Below the pieces are notes generated by a model. The model saw nothing but the letters and a program-made list of their open reading frames with translations. It was not told the DNA's origin and did not search any database. A stretch of 64,000 bases of DNA, taken from NCBI GenBank assembly GCA_001596155.1, contig CP014771.1, forward strand, positions 868,001 through 932,000, written 5' to 3'. Position 1 is the stretch's first letter, and every line of letters starts with the position of its first letter. This document shows, piece by piece, positions 26,427 to 34,965 of the stretch. A program made the position numbers and the translations under genes. The stretch is from Hymenobacter psoromatis. GTDB taxonomy: Bacteria; Bacteroidota; Bacteroidia; Cytophagales; Hymenobacteraceae.

Positions 26427-26450
26427 GTGAAATCTACGAACAAATCTAAG

Positions 26451-26478
26451 CAATGTTTACAGAATTCTGTAAACATTG
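26451..26478. promoter_or_regulatory. Perfect 28-bp palindrome upstream of mrp
   Basis: CAATGTTTACAGAA is followed directly by its exact complement TTCTGTAAACATTG. It lies 109 bases before the mrp start and 71 bases before its -7 box. A flawless palindrome without loop suits a dimeric repressor or activator site better than a terminator; the bound factor is unknown. Confidence 0.5.
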
Positions 26479-26549
26479 CCCCAACCTATCGAGACAGCAA
26501 TAAGCTAACAGACCAAGGGCCCCCGAAACCCCTACCCCCCTGCCTGGGT

Positions 26550-26557
26550 TACCTTTG
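26550..26557 (+). promoter_or_regulatory. -7 box TACCTTTG of mrp
   Basis: TACCTTTG followed by GC matches the phylum consensus and lies 29 bases before the mrp ATG. Confidence 0.6.
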
Positions 26558-26586
26558 CAGCTACGCCCCTTGCGGCGCACTTGCTT

Positions 26587-27693
26587 ATGCCCGAACTAAC
26601 AATAGATGCCGTCCGCCACGCCCTGAGCTTCGTGGAAGAGCCCGATTTGGGCCAGGACCTGATTACGCTCAACATGGTGGAAGACATTAAAGTAGAGGGC
26701 CGCACGGTGTCCTTTACCGTGGTGCTCACTACCCCCGCCTGCCCGCTCAAGCAGCTCATCCACGATGCCTGCGAGCGGGCCGTGCACACGATGGTAGATA
26801 AAGACGCTCAAGTAGTTATCACCATGACGTCGCGCGTGACGACCATGCGTAACAACAACACCATCCTGCCCGGCGTGAAGAACATCATCGCCGTTGCCTC
26901 GGGCAAAGGGGGGGTAGGGAAAAGCACCGTGGCCGCCAACCTGGCCGTGGCCCTGGCCACCACCGGCGCCAAGGTGGGCCTGGTCGATGCCGACATTTCG
27001 GGGCCGAGCATGCCCACGATGTTTGGCGTGGAAGACGCCCGGCCGCACGTGTTTCAGGGGCCAGACGGCAAAAACCTCATTCAGCCCATCATCAAATATG
27101 GCGTGAAGCTGATGAGCATCGGCTTCCTGGCGCCGAGCGAAAACGCCATCGTGTGGCGCGGGCCGATGGCCTCGTCGGCGCTCAAGCAGTTTATTACGGA
27201 AGTGGAATGGGGCGAGCTGGATTACCTGTTGCTCGACCTGCCGCCCGGCACTTCCGACATTCACCTCACGCTGGTGCAGACCGTGCCCGTGACCGGCGCC
27301 ATCATCGTGACCACGCCGCAGGCCGTGGCCCTGATGGACGCGCAGAAGGGTTTGCAGATGTTCCGGCAGCCGCAAATCAACGTGCCGGTGCTGGGCATTA
27401 TCGAAAACATGGCCTGGTTTACGCCGGCTGAATTGCCCGATAACAAGTACTATATTTTCGGCGAAGGCGGCGGGCAGCGCTTGGCCACCAAACACGACGT
27501 GCCGCTGCTGGGCCAGCTGCCGCTGATACAAGCGGTGCGCGAGGCTGGCGACGACGGCCAGCCGGCTGTTATTCAGGACGTAAATTCGCCCCAGGCCGCC
27601 ATTTTCCGCGACCTGGCCGAGAGCCTGGCCCGGCAGGTGAGCATTCGCAACAACGTGGCCCCCAAGACCTCAGTCGTTACGATGAATCGGTAG
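26587..27693 (+). CDS. mrp: Mrp/ApbC/NBP35-type iron-sulfur cluster carrier ATPase
   Basis: The ATG at 26587 gives 368 residues. An N-terminal MIP18/DUF59 domain (1-85, FTVVLTTPACPLKQLIHDAC) is followed by the P-loop GKGGVGKSTVAANLA (about 105-119), the deviant Walker A of the MinD/ParA class, and LLLDLPPGTSDIHLT. Mrp proteins load Fe-S clusters onto apo-proteins. The C-terminal CxxC found in many Mrp proteins is not visible, so cluster binding may differ. A NifU C-terminal-domain gene follows 100 bases downstream, supporting a role in Fe-S assembly. A 28-bp palindrome lies upstream and may regulate it. Confidence 0.93.
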   Translation: MPELTIDAVRHALSFVEEPDLGQDLITLNMVEDIKVEGRTVSFTVVLTTPACPLKQLIHDACERAVHTMVDKDAQVVITMTSRVTTMRNNNTILPGVKNIIAVASGKGGVGKSTVAANLAVALATTGAKVGLVDADISGPSMPTMFGVEDARPHVFQGPDGKNLIQPIIKYGVKLMSIGFLAPSENAIVWRGPMASSALKQFITEVEWGELDYLLLDLPPGTSDIHLTLVQTVPVTGAIIVTTPQAVALMDAQKGLQMFRQPQINVPVLGIIENMAWFTPAELPDNKYYIFGEGGGQRLATKHDVPLLGQLPLIQAVREAGDDGQPAVIQDVNSPQAAIFRDLAESLARQVSIRNNVAPKTSVVTMNR

Positions 27694-27793
27694 CAGCGCA
27701 GCGCTTAGATAGCTGACTAAAGCTACTGGCGCATTGCACACTCTGCCACCCAAAGCTGTTAATTGCTCCTTGTTACCTGTTAATTGATTGAAG

Positions 27794-28021
27794 ATGGATT
27801 CTGTTCTGACTCGTGTGGAAGCTGCCCTTGACTCGCTGCGGCCCTACCTGGCCACTGATGGCGGCAACGTGCGCGTGGCCGAAATCACCGACGCCGGCGT
27901 GTTGAAGCTGGAGTGGGAGGGCTCGTGCGGCGCCTGCCCCATGTCGCCGATGACGCGCGCCGGCCTCGAAGATTCGGTGCGCAAGGCCGTGCCCGAAATC
28001 ACGGCCGTGGAGGCGCGGTAA
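27794..28021 (+). CDS. NifU-like C-terminal-domain Fe-S scaffold protein
   Basis: A small protein of 75 residues from the ATG at 27794, as usual for stand-alone NifU_C/NfuA-like proteins. It has the hallmark LRPYLATDGGNVRV and the cluster-binding CGACP (CxxC) segment. It is thought to bind a cluster for delivery to target proteins. It follows mrp in the same direction, so the pair probably forms an Fe-S maturation unit. A palindromic repeat follows the stop. Confidence 0.93.
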   Translation: MDSVLTRVEAALDSLRPYLATDGGNVRVAEITDAGVLKLEWEGSCGACPMSPMTRAGLEDSVRKAVPEITAVEAR

Positions 28022-28062
28022 GTAATTCACGCTGATTGAATAAATTAGCTTAGTAGCGTATA

Positions 28063-28151
28063 AGAACGTCATGCGGAGCCCCGCGAAGCATCTCTACCAC
28101 GCCGTTCAACGAATCGGTAGAGATGCTTGGCGGGGCTCCGCATGACGTTCT
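28063..28151. repeat. Palindromic repeat (GAACGTCATGC family) after the nifU-like gene
   Basis: AGAACGTCATGCGGAGCCCC is mirrored by GGGGCTCCGCATGACGTTCT; inner arms GAAGCATCTCTACC and GGTAGAGATGCTT complete the hairpin. Confidence 0.88.
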
Positions 28152-28186
28152 GCTTTCCTTCCTTAAGTTATTATTAGCCAGCATTT

Positions 28187-29497
28187 ATGCCCGCTTCGCC
28201 CGCCAACGACCCTACCCTTCGCTCCTGGATTGATATTCGCCCCGGCGACGATTTTCCGATTCAGAACCTGCCCTTTGGGGTAATGGATGTGCCCGAGTGG
28301 GGCCCGCGCCTGGCGGTGGCCATCGGCGGCTACGCCCTGGATTTATACGCCTGCGCGCAGCTGGGCTATTTTGAGGCCATTGGCAACGATGTGCCCGAGC
28401 TGGGCGCGGCATTACCCAAGGTGTTTCGGCGGCGCTCGCTGAATGCGTTTTTGCGGTTGGGGCCGGCCGCGTGGCGGGCCGTGCGCGAGTGCGTGAGCGA
28501 GCTGCTGCGCCACGACAACCCCGCCCTGCGCGACAATGAGCTGGCCATGCGCACCTGCCTGCTGCGCCAGCGCGACGTAACCCTGCTGCGCCCGGTGAAG
28601 CCCGCTAACTACGTCGATTTTTACAGCAGCCTGGAGCACGCTACCAACGTGGGTGCTATGTTCCGGCCCGATAACCCGCTGCTGCCCAACTGGCGGCACC
28701 TGCCCGTGGCCTACCACGGCCGGGCCAACTCCATCGTGGTCGGTGGCACCGACGTGCGCCGGCCGCAGGGCCAGTATCGCCCGGCCGGGCAGGAAGCGCC
28801 CGTTTTTGGCCCGACCCAGCAGCTTGATTTTGAGCTGGAAACGGCTTTTATCGTGGGCCAGAGCACGCAGCAGGGCGACACGGTGCCCATCGCTGAAGCC
28901 GAGAGCCACATTTTCGGCCTCGTGTTGTTTAATGATTGGAGTGCCCGCGACATCCAGAGCTGGGAGTACCAGCCGCTGGGGCCGTTTTTGGGCAAGAATT
29001 TCGCCAGCAGCGTGTCGCCCTGGGTGGTCACGCTCGATGCGCTGGAGCCCTTTCGGGTGGCCGGCCCGGCGCAGGACCCTACCCCCCTCCCCCACCTGCA
29101 AGCCGAGGGCGCGCACCACTTCGATATTGAGTTGGAAGTATTGGTGCAGCCGGCCGGGGCCACGGCCGCCCCGCTGGTCATCAGCCGCACCAATATGCGG
29201 CATTTGTACTGGAGCATGGCCCAGCAATTGGCGCACCACGCCAGCAACGGCTGCCCGCTGGAGGCCGGTGACATTTATGCCTCGGGTACCATCAGCGGCC
29301 CTACCCCCGGCTCGCTCGGCTCTTTGCTGGAGCTGACGCAGCGCGGCACCGCGCCCCTGAACCTGCCGGACGGCTTGCAGATGGGCTTCCTGCGCGACGG
29401 CGACACGGTTATCCTGCGCGGCTTCGCGGAGCGGGAGGGCCTGCGCATCGGGCTGGGTGAGGTGAGCGGCACGGTGCTGTCGGCCCTGGATTTGTAG
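28187..29497 (+). CDS. fahA: Fumarylacetoacetase
   Basis: At 436 residues it is standard for bacterial and animal fumarylacetoacetate hydrolase (~420). N-terminal beta domain (SWIDIRPGDDFPIQNLPFGV) is followed by the catalytic barrel with DFYSSLEHATNVG, the metal ligand segment FELETAFIVG, FNDWSARDIQSWEYQPLG and SGTISGPTPGS. It hydrolyses 4-fumarylacetoacetate to fumarate and acetoacetate, the last step of tyrosine degradation. No other tyrosine-catabolic gene is adjacent. Preceded by a palindromic repeat and followed by another. Confidence 0.95.
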   Translation: MPASPANDPTLRSWIDIRPGDDFPIQNLPFGVMDVPEWGPRLAVAIGGYALDLYACAQLGYFEAIGNDVPELGAALPKVFRRRSLNAFLRLGPAAWRAVRECVSELLRHDNPALRDNELAMRTCLLRQRDVTLLRPVKPANYVDFYSSLEHATNVGAMFRPDNPLLPNWRHLPVAYHGRANSIVVGGTDVRRPQGQYRPAGQEAPVFGPTQQLDFELETAFIVGQSTQQGDTVPIAEAESHIFGLVLFNDWSARDIQSWEYQPLGPFLGKNFASSVSPWVVTLDALEPFRVAGPAQDPTPLPHLQAEGAHHFDIELEVLVQPAGATAAPLVISRTNMRHLYWSMAQQLAHHASNGCPLEAGDIYASGTISGPTPGSLGSLLELTQRGTAPLNLPDGLQMGFLRDGDTVILRGFAEREGLRIGLGEVSGTVLSALDL

Positions 29498-29540
29498 CTT
29501 TAGGACTCCGCTTGGACCGCGCGGCCTCCCACAATACTAG

Positions 29541-29683
29541 AGCAGTTCCCAGGTCGGTATATGTGGCGGGCTGCCGGCTTTTCGCCGGCTGTCCGCTCTT
29601 TGCGAGAACAAACGGCGCGCACGACGAGCGGACAGCCGGCGAAAAGCCGGCAGCCCGCCCCCTACACCGGCTTGGGAACTGCT
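29541..29683. repeat. Palindromic repeat in the fahA-GT9 gap
   Basis: Nested arms: AGCAGTTCCCA with TGGGAACTGCT at the outside, GGCGGGCTGCCGGCTTTTCG with CGAAAAGCCGGCAGCCCGCC inside, and GCCGGCTGTCCGCTC with GAGCGGACAGCCGGC near the centre. It fills most of the 352-base gap; the rest holds the terminator and promoter listed next. Confidence 0.85.
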
Positions 29684-29778
29684 TTAGCTGACAGCTCAGG
29701 TAAGCGAGATTTCATTTCACCCACGGCAGCGGCCGGCCGCGTGTGGCTGCTGCCCCGAGCGAAGCGGGCTGACGTGCT

Positions 29779-29805
29779 AAAGCCCGGCAGCGCCGGGCTT
29801 TTTGC
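29779..29805 (+). terminator. Terminator hairpin before the GT9 promoter
   Basis: AAAGCCCGGC (29779-29788) pairs with GCCGGGCTTT (29792-29801) around AGC, followed by further T. Probably ends the fahA transcript. Confidence 0.75.
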
Positions 29806-29831
29806 AGCGGGTTCTTTTTACGGTCCAGGCC

Positions 29832-29839
29832 TACCTTTG
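29832..29839 (+). promoter_or_regulatory. -7 box TACCTTTG of the GT9 gene
   Basis: It lies 10 bases before the ATG at 29850, so the leader would be very short. Confidence 0.55.
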
Positions 29840-29849
29840 GCTCCTGCCC

Positions 29850-30929
29850 ATGCCTACCCCGCCGCCCGCTACCCTGCTCATCCAAACCGCCTTTATTGGC
29901 GATGTTATTTTGGCTACGGCGCTGGTCGAATACCTGGCCGCCCACGAGCCCGGTGCGCCGCTGGATGTGCTGGTGCGGCGCGGCAACGAAGGTTTATTGG
30001 CTGGCAACCCGCACATTCGGCGGGTTTTAATCTGGGATAAAAAGGATAAGAAATACCCGAATCTGCTGCGCCTGCTGCGGCAAATCCGGCAGGCAAAATA
30101 CGGGCGCGTCGTCACGTTGCAGCGCTTTGCCAGCACGGGGTTTCTCACGGCTTTTTCGGGTGCGGCAGAGCGGGTAGGGTTTGCGGAAAACCCGTTCAGT
30201 CGGTTTTTTACGCGCCGCGAGCCGCACGTAATTGGCGACGGCACGCACGAGGTGGAGCGCAACCTTGCGTTAGTGAAGAGTGAAGAGTTAAGAGTTAAGA
30301 GTTTGGTGGAAAAAAACGCGCTTTTACCTCTCCGCTCTCCACTCTTAACTGATAAACCCCGCCTCTACCCTACCCCTGCCGATGAAGCTGCCGCCGCGCC
30401 CTATGCGGCCGTGGGCGAATATATCTGCATCGCGCCCACGTCGGTGTGGTTTACCAAGCAGTACCCGGCGGAAAAATGGCTGGAATTATTGGCGGCCCTA
30501 CCCCTCTCCTTGCCGGTGTACCTGCTCGGTGGGCCGCCCGACACGGCCGCCTGCGAGCGGCTGGCCGAGGCGGCCCGGCCGGGACTGGTAAATTTAGCGG
30601 GTAAATTATCCCTACCTGCCTCGGCGGCGCTGATGCGCGGGGCCGTGCTGAACTACGTCAACGATTCGGCCCCGCTGCACCTGTGCTCGGCGGTGGATGC
30701 GCCGGTGTGCGCCGTTTTTTGCTCCACGGTGCCGCGGTTTGGGTTTGGGCCGCTGAGCACGTTTTCGCGCGTGGTCGAGCATCCGGGACCGCTGGCCTGC
30801 CGGCCGTGCGGGCTGCATGGGCACGCCCGCTGCCCGCTGGGGCATTTCCGCTGCGCGCTGGAGATAGAGATGCCGCAGCTGCTGGCGGCGCTGGCCGAGG
30901 CGCGGACGTGGCAGGCGCGGGCAGTTTAG
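29850..30929 (+). CDS. Glycosyltransferase family 9 (heptosyltransferase-like) with repeat-encoded insert
   Basis: The ATG at 29850 gives 359 residues. N-terminal Rossmann domain: TLLIQTAFIGDVILATALVE, then NPHIRRVLIWDKKDKK; C-terminal nucleotide-sugar domain: IAPTSVWFTKQYPAEKW, LPVYLLGGPPDTAACERLAE, and a late ALEIEMPQLL. Family members transfer heptose or related sugars to lipopolysaccharide cores. In the linker, bases 30271-30350 form an imperfect inverted repeat translated as VKSEELRVKSLVEKNAL and LPLRSPLLTD, foreign to the family and AT-rich, without breaking the frame. Cysteine-rich tail CRPCGLHGHARCPLGHFRC may bind metal and is seen in some relatives. Confidence 0.87.
   Translation: MPTPPPATLLIQTAFIGDVILATALVEYLAAHEPGAPLDVLVRRGNEGLLAGNPHIRRVLIWDKKDKKYPNLLRLLRQIRQAKYGRVVTLQRFASTGFLTAFSGAAERVGFAENPFSRFFTRREPHVIGDGTHEVERNLALVKSEELRVKSLVEKNALLPLRSPLLTDKPRLYPTPADEAAAAPYAAVGEYICIAPTSVWFTKQYPAEKWLELLAALPLSLPVYLLGGPPDTAACERLAEAARPGLVNLAGKLSLPASAALMRGAVLNYVNDSAPLHLCSAVDAPVCAVFCSTVPRFGFGPLSTFSRVVEHPGPLACRPCGLHGHARCPLGHFRCALEIEMPQLLAALAEARTWQARAV
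30271..30350. repeat. Imperfect inverted repeat embedded in the GT9 gene
   Basis: Left arm has tandem GAAGAGT and TTAAGAG units; right arm CTCTCCGCTCTCCACTCTTAAC is their inverse, around a poly-A centre. It is visibly AT-rich within a GC-rich gene. Confidence 0.7.
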
Positions 30930-30948
30930 CCTCGTCGCAAAGTCTTTT

Positions 30949-31036
30949 GTAGGGTGCGGGGCTTGCCCCCGCCCGTCGTTGAACGATTGGCGCGCGAGTC
31001 GTGCAACGACGGGCGGGGGCAAGCCCCGCACCCTAC
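30949..31036. terminator. Palindrome between convergent GT9 and NRAMP-like genes
   Basis: GTAGGGTGCGGGGCTTGCCC is inverted as GGGCAAGCCCCGCACCCTAC with CGCCCGTCGTTG and CAACGACGGGCG inside. Lies 19 bases from each gene end, so it likely terminates both. Confidence 0.8.
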
Positions 31037-31054
31037 TTCGTGAAAAGCTATTTA

Positions 31055-32254
31055 TCAGCCTAACAACATGCCCAGCTGCTCGCGAAAGACCACCACGCTC
31101 AGCCAGGCCAGGCCCAGCACCACTACCCCCCCCAGCGCGGCCAGCCAGCCCGGATGCCGGTAGCTACCCACGATAGCCGGCCGGTACGCCGCTACCAGGA
31201 TGGGACCCAGCGTGAGCGGCATGATGAAGCCATTGAGCGCGCCGGCCAGCACCAGCAGGCGCACCGGCTTGCCGATAGTGATGAAAATTAGCGTCGAAAT
31301 CAGGATAAAGGCGAGGGTGACCGGCCGCTCGTGCCGGCTGACGACCGGGCTCAGCGATTTCATAAACGACACCGACGTGTAGGCCGAGCCGATAACCGAC
31401 GTGATGGCCGCCGAAAACATCACGACCCCGAACAATTTGTAGCCCAGCGGCCCGGCCGCCAGCCCAAACACCGACGCCGGCGGATTGGCCTTATCGATAA
31501 TCAGCCCCTGGCTCACCACGCCCAGCGACGCCAGAAACAGCAGCACCCGAATAACGGAGGCCACCGAAATGCCCATAATGGCGCTGCCCGTGGCCTGCGG
31601 CACGGCGGCCGGCCCGCGCACGCCGGCATCGAGCAGGCGGTGGCCGCCGGCAAACGTGATGTAGCCGCCCACCGTGCCGCCCACCAGCGTGATGATGGCC
31701 AGCAGGTCGATTTGGGAGGGTAGGACCGTGCGGCGCAGCGCCTCGCCCACAGGCGGATGCGAGGTAACTACCACGTACACAATGACAAGGAGCATGAGCG
31801 CGCCCAGCGCCTGGGTGGCGCGGTCCATTGCCCGGCCGGCTTCTTTGACCAGAAAAATGGCGATGGCCAGGCCCGCCGTGAGCAGCGCGCCCACCGGCAG
31901 CGCCAGGCCAAAGAGCACGTTCAGACCCAGCGCCGCGCCAGCCACGTTGCCGATATTAAAGGCCAGGCCGCCGAGCACAATCAGCCCCGACACAAGGCCG
32001 CCCAGGCCGGGCAGCACCGCGTTGGCAATGTCGGACGCCCGGCGCTCGGCCACCACAATCACGCGCCAGATGTTGAGCTGCACCACGAGGTCAATCAGAA
32101 TCGACACCAGAATAACGAAGCCGAAGCTGGCCCCGAGCTGCTGGGTGAAAACGGTGGTCTGAGTGAGGAAGCCGGGGCCGACGGCCGAGGTGGCCATCAG
32201 AAAAGCGGCCCCGAGCAGCACGCCCCAGTTTTTGGTGGGGGTAGGGGCGCTCAT
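31055..32254 (-). CDS. NRAMP-like transporter of the 5-oxoprolinase operon
   Basis: The ATG at 32254 overlaps the pxpA stop (ATGA), giving 399 residues and about 11 membrane segments. It follows the NRAMP fold ([39 protein letters not shown]) but the canonical metal motif DPGN of helix 1 reads GPGF (26-29), so it may not carry Mn or Fe ions. Equivalent NRAMP-like genes (B. subtilis ycsG) sit in pxp/kip operons, where uptake of 5-oxoproline or a counter-ion has been proposed, though not shown. Last gene of pxpB-pxpC-pxpA-this gene. Confidence 0.83.
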   Translation of the reverse strand: MSAPTPTKNWGVLLGAAFLMATSAVGPGFLTQTTVFTQQLGASFGFVILVSILIDLVVQLNIWRVIVVAERRASDIANAVLPGLGGLVSGLIVLGGLAFNIGNVAGAALGLNVLFGLALPVGALLTAGLAIAIFLVKEAGRAMDRATQALGALMLLVIVYVVVTSHPPVGEALRRTVLPSQIDLLAIITLVGGTVGGYITFAGGHRLLDAGVRGPAAVPQATGSAIMGISVASVIRVLLFLASLGVVSQGLIIDKANPPASVFGLAAGPLGYKLFGVVMFSAAITSVIGSAYTSVSFMKSLSPVVSRHERPVTLAFILISTLIFITIGKPVRLLVLAGALNGFIMPLTLGPILVAAYRPAIVGSYRHPGWLAALGGVVVLGLAWLSVVVFREQLGMLLG

Positions 32255-33024
32255 GAGCCGGGGGCGCGCACGTCCACGCTGGCGGCGGCGAGGGCCGTGC
32301 GCAGCTGCCGCGCAAACTCCAGGGCGTGCGCGCCGTCGCCGTGCAGGCACACCGTATCGGCCCGGATGGCCACTTCCTCACCGGACTGCGCGCGCACTGT
32401 GCCTTCGGTTATCATCTTGATTACCTGGCTTATGGCCGTGGGTGCACCGGTAATCAGAGCGTCGGGCTGGCGGCGCGGCGTGAGCGTGCCATTGGCCTGG
32501 TAGGTGCGGTCGGCGAATACTTCGTGGGCAGTTTTGAGGCCGATTTTCTCGCCGGCTCGGGTCAATTCGGAGCCGGCCAGGCCGTAGAGCGTCAGCTCGG
32601 GCTGCACTTTGTAGAGGGCTTCGGCAATGCTTTCGGCCAGCCGGGCGTTGGTGGCGGCCATGTTGTAGAGCGCGCCGTGGGGCTTGAGGTGGTGCAGCTG
32701 GCCGCCCTCGGCGCGCACCACGGCGGCCAGCGCGCCGAGCTGATACACCGTCATATCGAACGCTTCTTCGGGCGAAATATCCAGGTTGCGGCGGCCAAAG
32801 CCCACCAAATCGGGCAGGCCGGGATGCGCGCCAATCGCTACCCCCCGCGCCAGGGCCAGGCGCACGGTTTGGCGCATCACGCCGGGGTCGCCGGCGTGGA
32901 AGCCGCAAGCCACGTTGGCGGAGGTGATGAGGGGCATGAGGTCGGCGTCCTGGCCCAGGGTCCAGGTGCCGAAGCTTTCGCCCATGTCGCAGTTCAAATC
33001 AACGGTAGCGGGTGGTTTCAGCAT
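32251..33024 (-). CDS. pxpA: 5-oxoprolinase subunit A (LamB/YcsF family)
   Basis: A 257-residue protein beginning [20 protein letters not shown] and [15 protein letters not shown], the unmistakable LamB/YcsF signature, then [20 protein letters not shown]. PxpA acts with PxpB and PxpC to open 5-oxoproline to glutamate with ATP hydrolysis. Starts 7 bases inside the end of pxpC and overlaps the transporter start by 4 bases, indicating translational coupling. Confidence 0.95.
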   Translation of the reverse strand: MLKPPATVDLNCDMGESFGTWTLGQDADLMPLITSANVACGFHAGDPGVMRQTVRLALARGVAIGAHPGLPDLVGFGRRNLDISPEEAFDMTVYQLGALAAVVRAEGGQLHHLKPHGALYNMAATNARLAESIAEALYKVQPELTLYGLAGSELTRAGEKIGLKTAHEVFADRTYQANGTLTPRRQPDALITGAPTAISQVIKMITEGTVRAQSGEEVAIRADTVCLHGDGAHALEFARQLRTALAAASVDVRAPGS

Positions 33025-34022
33025 AATGATTTCAGGTAAACCGCGCGCGTCAGGTGCCGCAGGCGCTGTTCCCGCGCAAGATACTGCGCCTGCGCCTCGG
33101 CCATCGCCACCAACTGGAAGCGCAGCCGCGCGCCCGGCAGCGCCTGAGCCAGCCGGCCCACATCGGCCCCGATAACCTGCGCCAGGCGGGGGTAGCCGCC
33201 GGTGGTCTGGCAGTCAGCCAGCAGCACAATGGGCTGCCCGCCCGCCGGCACCTGCACCGTACCGAACGTGACGGCGCTCGACAGCAGTTCCGCCTCCGTG
33301 GCGCGGTGCAGCGCCGGGCCGCTGAGCCGGCAGCCCATGCGGTCGGCCTCCGTGGTCACGGTGAAGATTTCCTCCCCAAAAGCCCGCTGGCTCGCCGGCG
33401 TGAATTGCGCGTATTCGGGGCCAGGCAGGGCGCGCAGCACCATTTCGGCGCCCGGCCGGGGGGTAGGGGCTACCGCGGTGCGCCACGGCGCGGCGGCCCA
33501 GCCAGCCGCCTGCGTTGGGGCAATTTGGGTAAATAAGCGCTGGCTGAGCGCCGACCACTCGCCCACCGGCAGCGCGTCGCCGGCCCGCAAGGCGCGGCCC
33601 GCGAGCCCGCCCAACCCGGCGCGCAGGTAGGTGGCGCGGCTGCCCAGCACGAGCGGCACGGCCACGCCGCCCGCCACCGCCAGCCAGGCCCGGCCGGCGA
33701 CCGGCGCGGCCCCAAATGCCAGCACCGCGCCCGCCCGCACCGCCACCGGACGGCCGCGCGGCACCGGCTGGCCGTTGATAGTTGCTGCCAGGTCGGCCCC
33801 GGTGAGAGCCAGCAAAGCATCGACCCCAAACCGGAGGGTAGGGCCGCGCAGCGTACCCTCCAAACCCGCCGCAGTTTCGGCATTGCCCACCAGCAGGTTG
33901 GCGGTGCGCAGGGCCACGGCGTCGAGCGCACCGCTCACGACGAGGCCGGTTTTTTGGTAACCGAAGCGGCCCAGGTCCTGCACGGTGGTCAGCAGGCCGG
34001 GTTTTAGAACGCCGATGCTCAT
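33018..34022 (-). CDS. pxpC: 5-oxoprolinase subunit C (biotin-dependent carboxylase-like, KipA)
   Basis: A protein of 334 residues matching the AHS2/KipA domain: [46 protein letters not shown] and [15 protein letters not shown]. It forms the catalytic assembly with PxpA and PxpB. Overlaps pxpB by 4 bases and pxpA by 7. No irregularities are seen. Confidence 0.95.
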   Translation of the reverse strand: MSIGVLKPGLLTTVQDLGRFGYQKTGLVVSGALDAVALRTANLLVGNAETAAGLEGTLRGPTLRFGVDALLALTGADLAATINGQPVPRGRPVAVRAGAVLAFGAAPVAGRAWLAVAGGVAVPLVLGSRATYLRAGLGGLAGRALRAGDALPVGEWSALSQRLFTQIAPTQAAGWAAAPWRTAVAPTPRPGAEMVLRALPGPEYAQFTPASQRAFGEEIFTVTTEADRMGCRLSGPALHRATEAELLSSAVTFGTVQVPAGGQPIVLLADCQTTGGYPRLAQVIGADVGRLAQALPGARLRFQLVAMAEAQAQYLAREQRLRHLTRAVYLKSLC

Positions 34023-34738
34023 GCGTTCAAGCGTTGAAAATCAGCCGCCGAGATGGGCACGAAGCGCAGCCGGTCGCCGGCTTGCAGCAGGCTGGGCCGG
34101 GCGCGGCCGGCATCGAAGAGCCGGCGCGGCGTGCGCCCGATGAGCTGCCAGCCGCCCGGCGTGGGCAGGGAATAAATACCCGTTTGCAGCCCCGCGAGGC
34201 CCACCGCGCCGGCCGGCACCAGCGGCCGGGGCACGGCCCGGCGCGGGGTGGCCAGCCGCGCGTCGAGCCCGCCGAGGTAGGGAAAACCCGGCGCGAAGCC
34301 GACCATATACACCAGGTATTCGGCCGCCGAATGAAGCTGAATTACCTCCGCCGCGCTCAGCCGCGTGTGCTGCGCCACGGCCGCCAGGTCGGGGCCAAAC
34401 TCGCCGCCGTAGCACACCGGAATTTCCACTAGCGGGCCGGGCGCGTAGTGGGCCGCGGCGGCCTGGGCGGCGGGCAGCAGACTTTGCAAGTAGCTGGCTA
34501 CCTGGTCGTAAGGGGAATTTTCAGGGTTTTGACTTAATTGCCACGGGTCGTAGTACACGGTGAGCGTGGTGAAGGCAGGCACGTACTCGCGCAGGCCGGG
34601 TAGCGGGCTTTGGTCGAGCAGCCGCGCCAGCGCCTGGAGGAGCCGGTGCGTGGCGGGGTCGATGCGTTGGCCCAGCTCCAGCACCACGGCCGCGTCGCCG
34701 AGCGGGTACAGACGGATGGGGGGGGTAGGGTCGGCCAT
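34019..34738 (-). CDS. pxpB: 5-oxoprolinase subunit B (KipI/AHS1)
   Basis: A 239-residue AHS1-domain protein: LYPLGDAAVVLELG at the N-terminus, PVCYGGEFGPDLAAVA, and GFAPGFPYLGGLDARLATPRR. First gene of the operon pxpB-pxpC-pxpA-transporter, all overlapping. In B. subtilis the homologue KipI also inhibits the sporulation kinase KinA, but in organisms lacking that pathway the 5-oxoproline role is the expected one. A palindromic repeat lies directly upstream. Confidence 0.95.
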   Translation of the reverse strand: MADPTPPIRLYPLGDAAVVLELGQRIDPATHRLLQALARLLDQSPLPGLREYVPAFTTLTVYYDPWQLSQNPENSPYDQVASYLQSLLPAAQAAAAHYAPGPLVEIPVCYGGEFGPDLAAVAQHTRLSAAEVIQLHSAAEYLVYMVGFAPGFPYLGGLDARLATPRRAVPRPLVPAGAVGLAGLQTGIYSLPTPGGWQLIGRTPRRLFDAGRARPSLLQAGDRLRFVPISAADFQRLNA

Positions 34739-34787
34739 GCGGGGGAAGTTGCGGGAGAGTTGTATTTTTCGCGGAGCAGGCTGCGAA

Positions 34788-34895
34788 GAAGAACGTCATT
34801 TCGAGCTTGCCGAGGAATCTCGCGCGCGGTCGTTCGGGTTTCGTTCTACTGATGCGGGCGAGATTCCTCGGCAAGCTCGGAATGACGTTCTTTTT
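34788..34895. repeat. Palindromic repeat (GAACGTCATTTCGAGC family) upstream of pxpB and the M1 peptidase
   Basis: AAGAACGTCATTTCGAGCTT on the left is mirrored by AAGCTCGGAATGACGTTCTT on the right; GCCGAGGAATCTCGC and GCGAGATTCCTCGGC pair inside. It sits between two divergent genes and so must lie near both promoters. Confidence 0.9.
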
Positions 34896-34965
34896 CGTGA
34901 TTCACTTCGTAACGAGTATATCCTGACGTCAAGGGCGAAATTGCGCATAATATTCTTCCCTGCCC

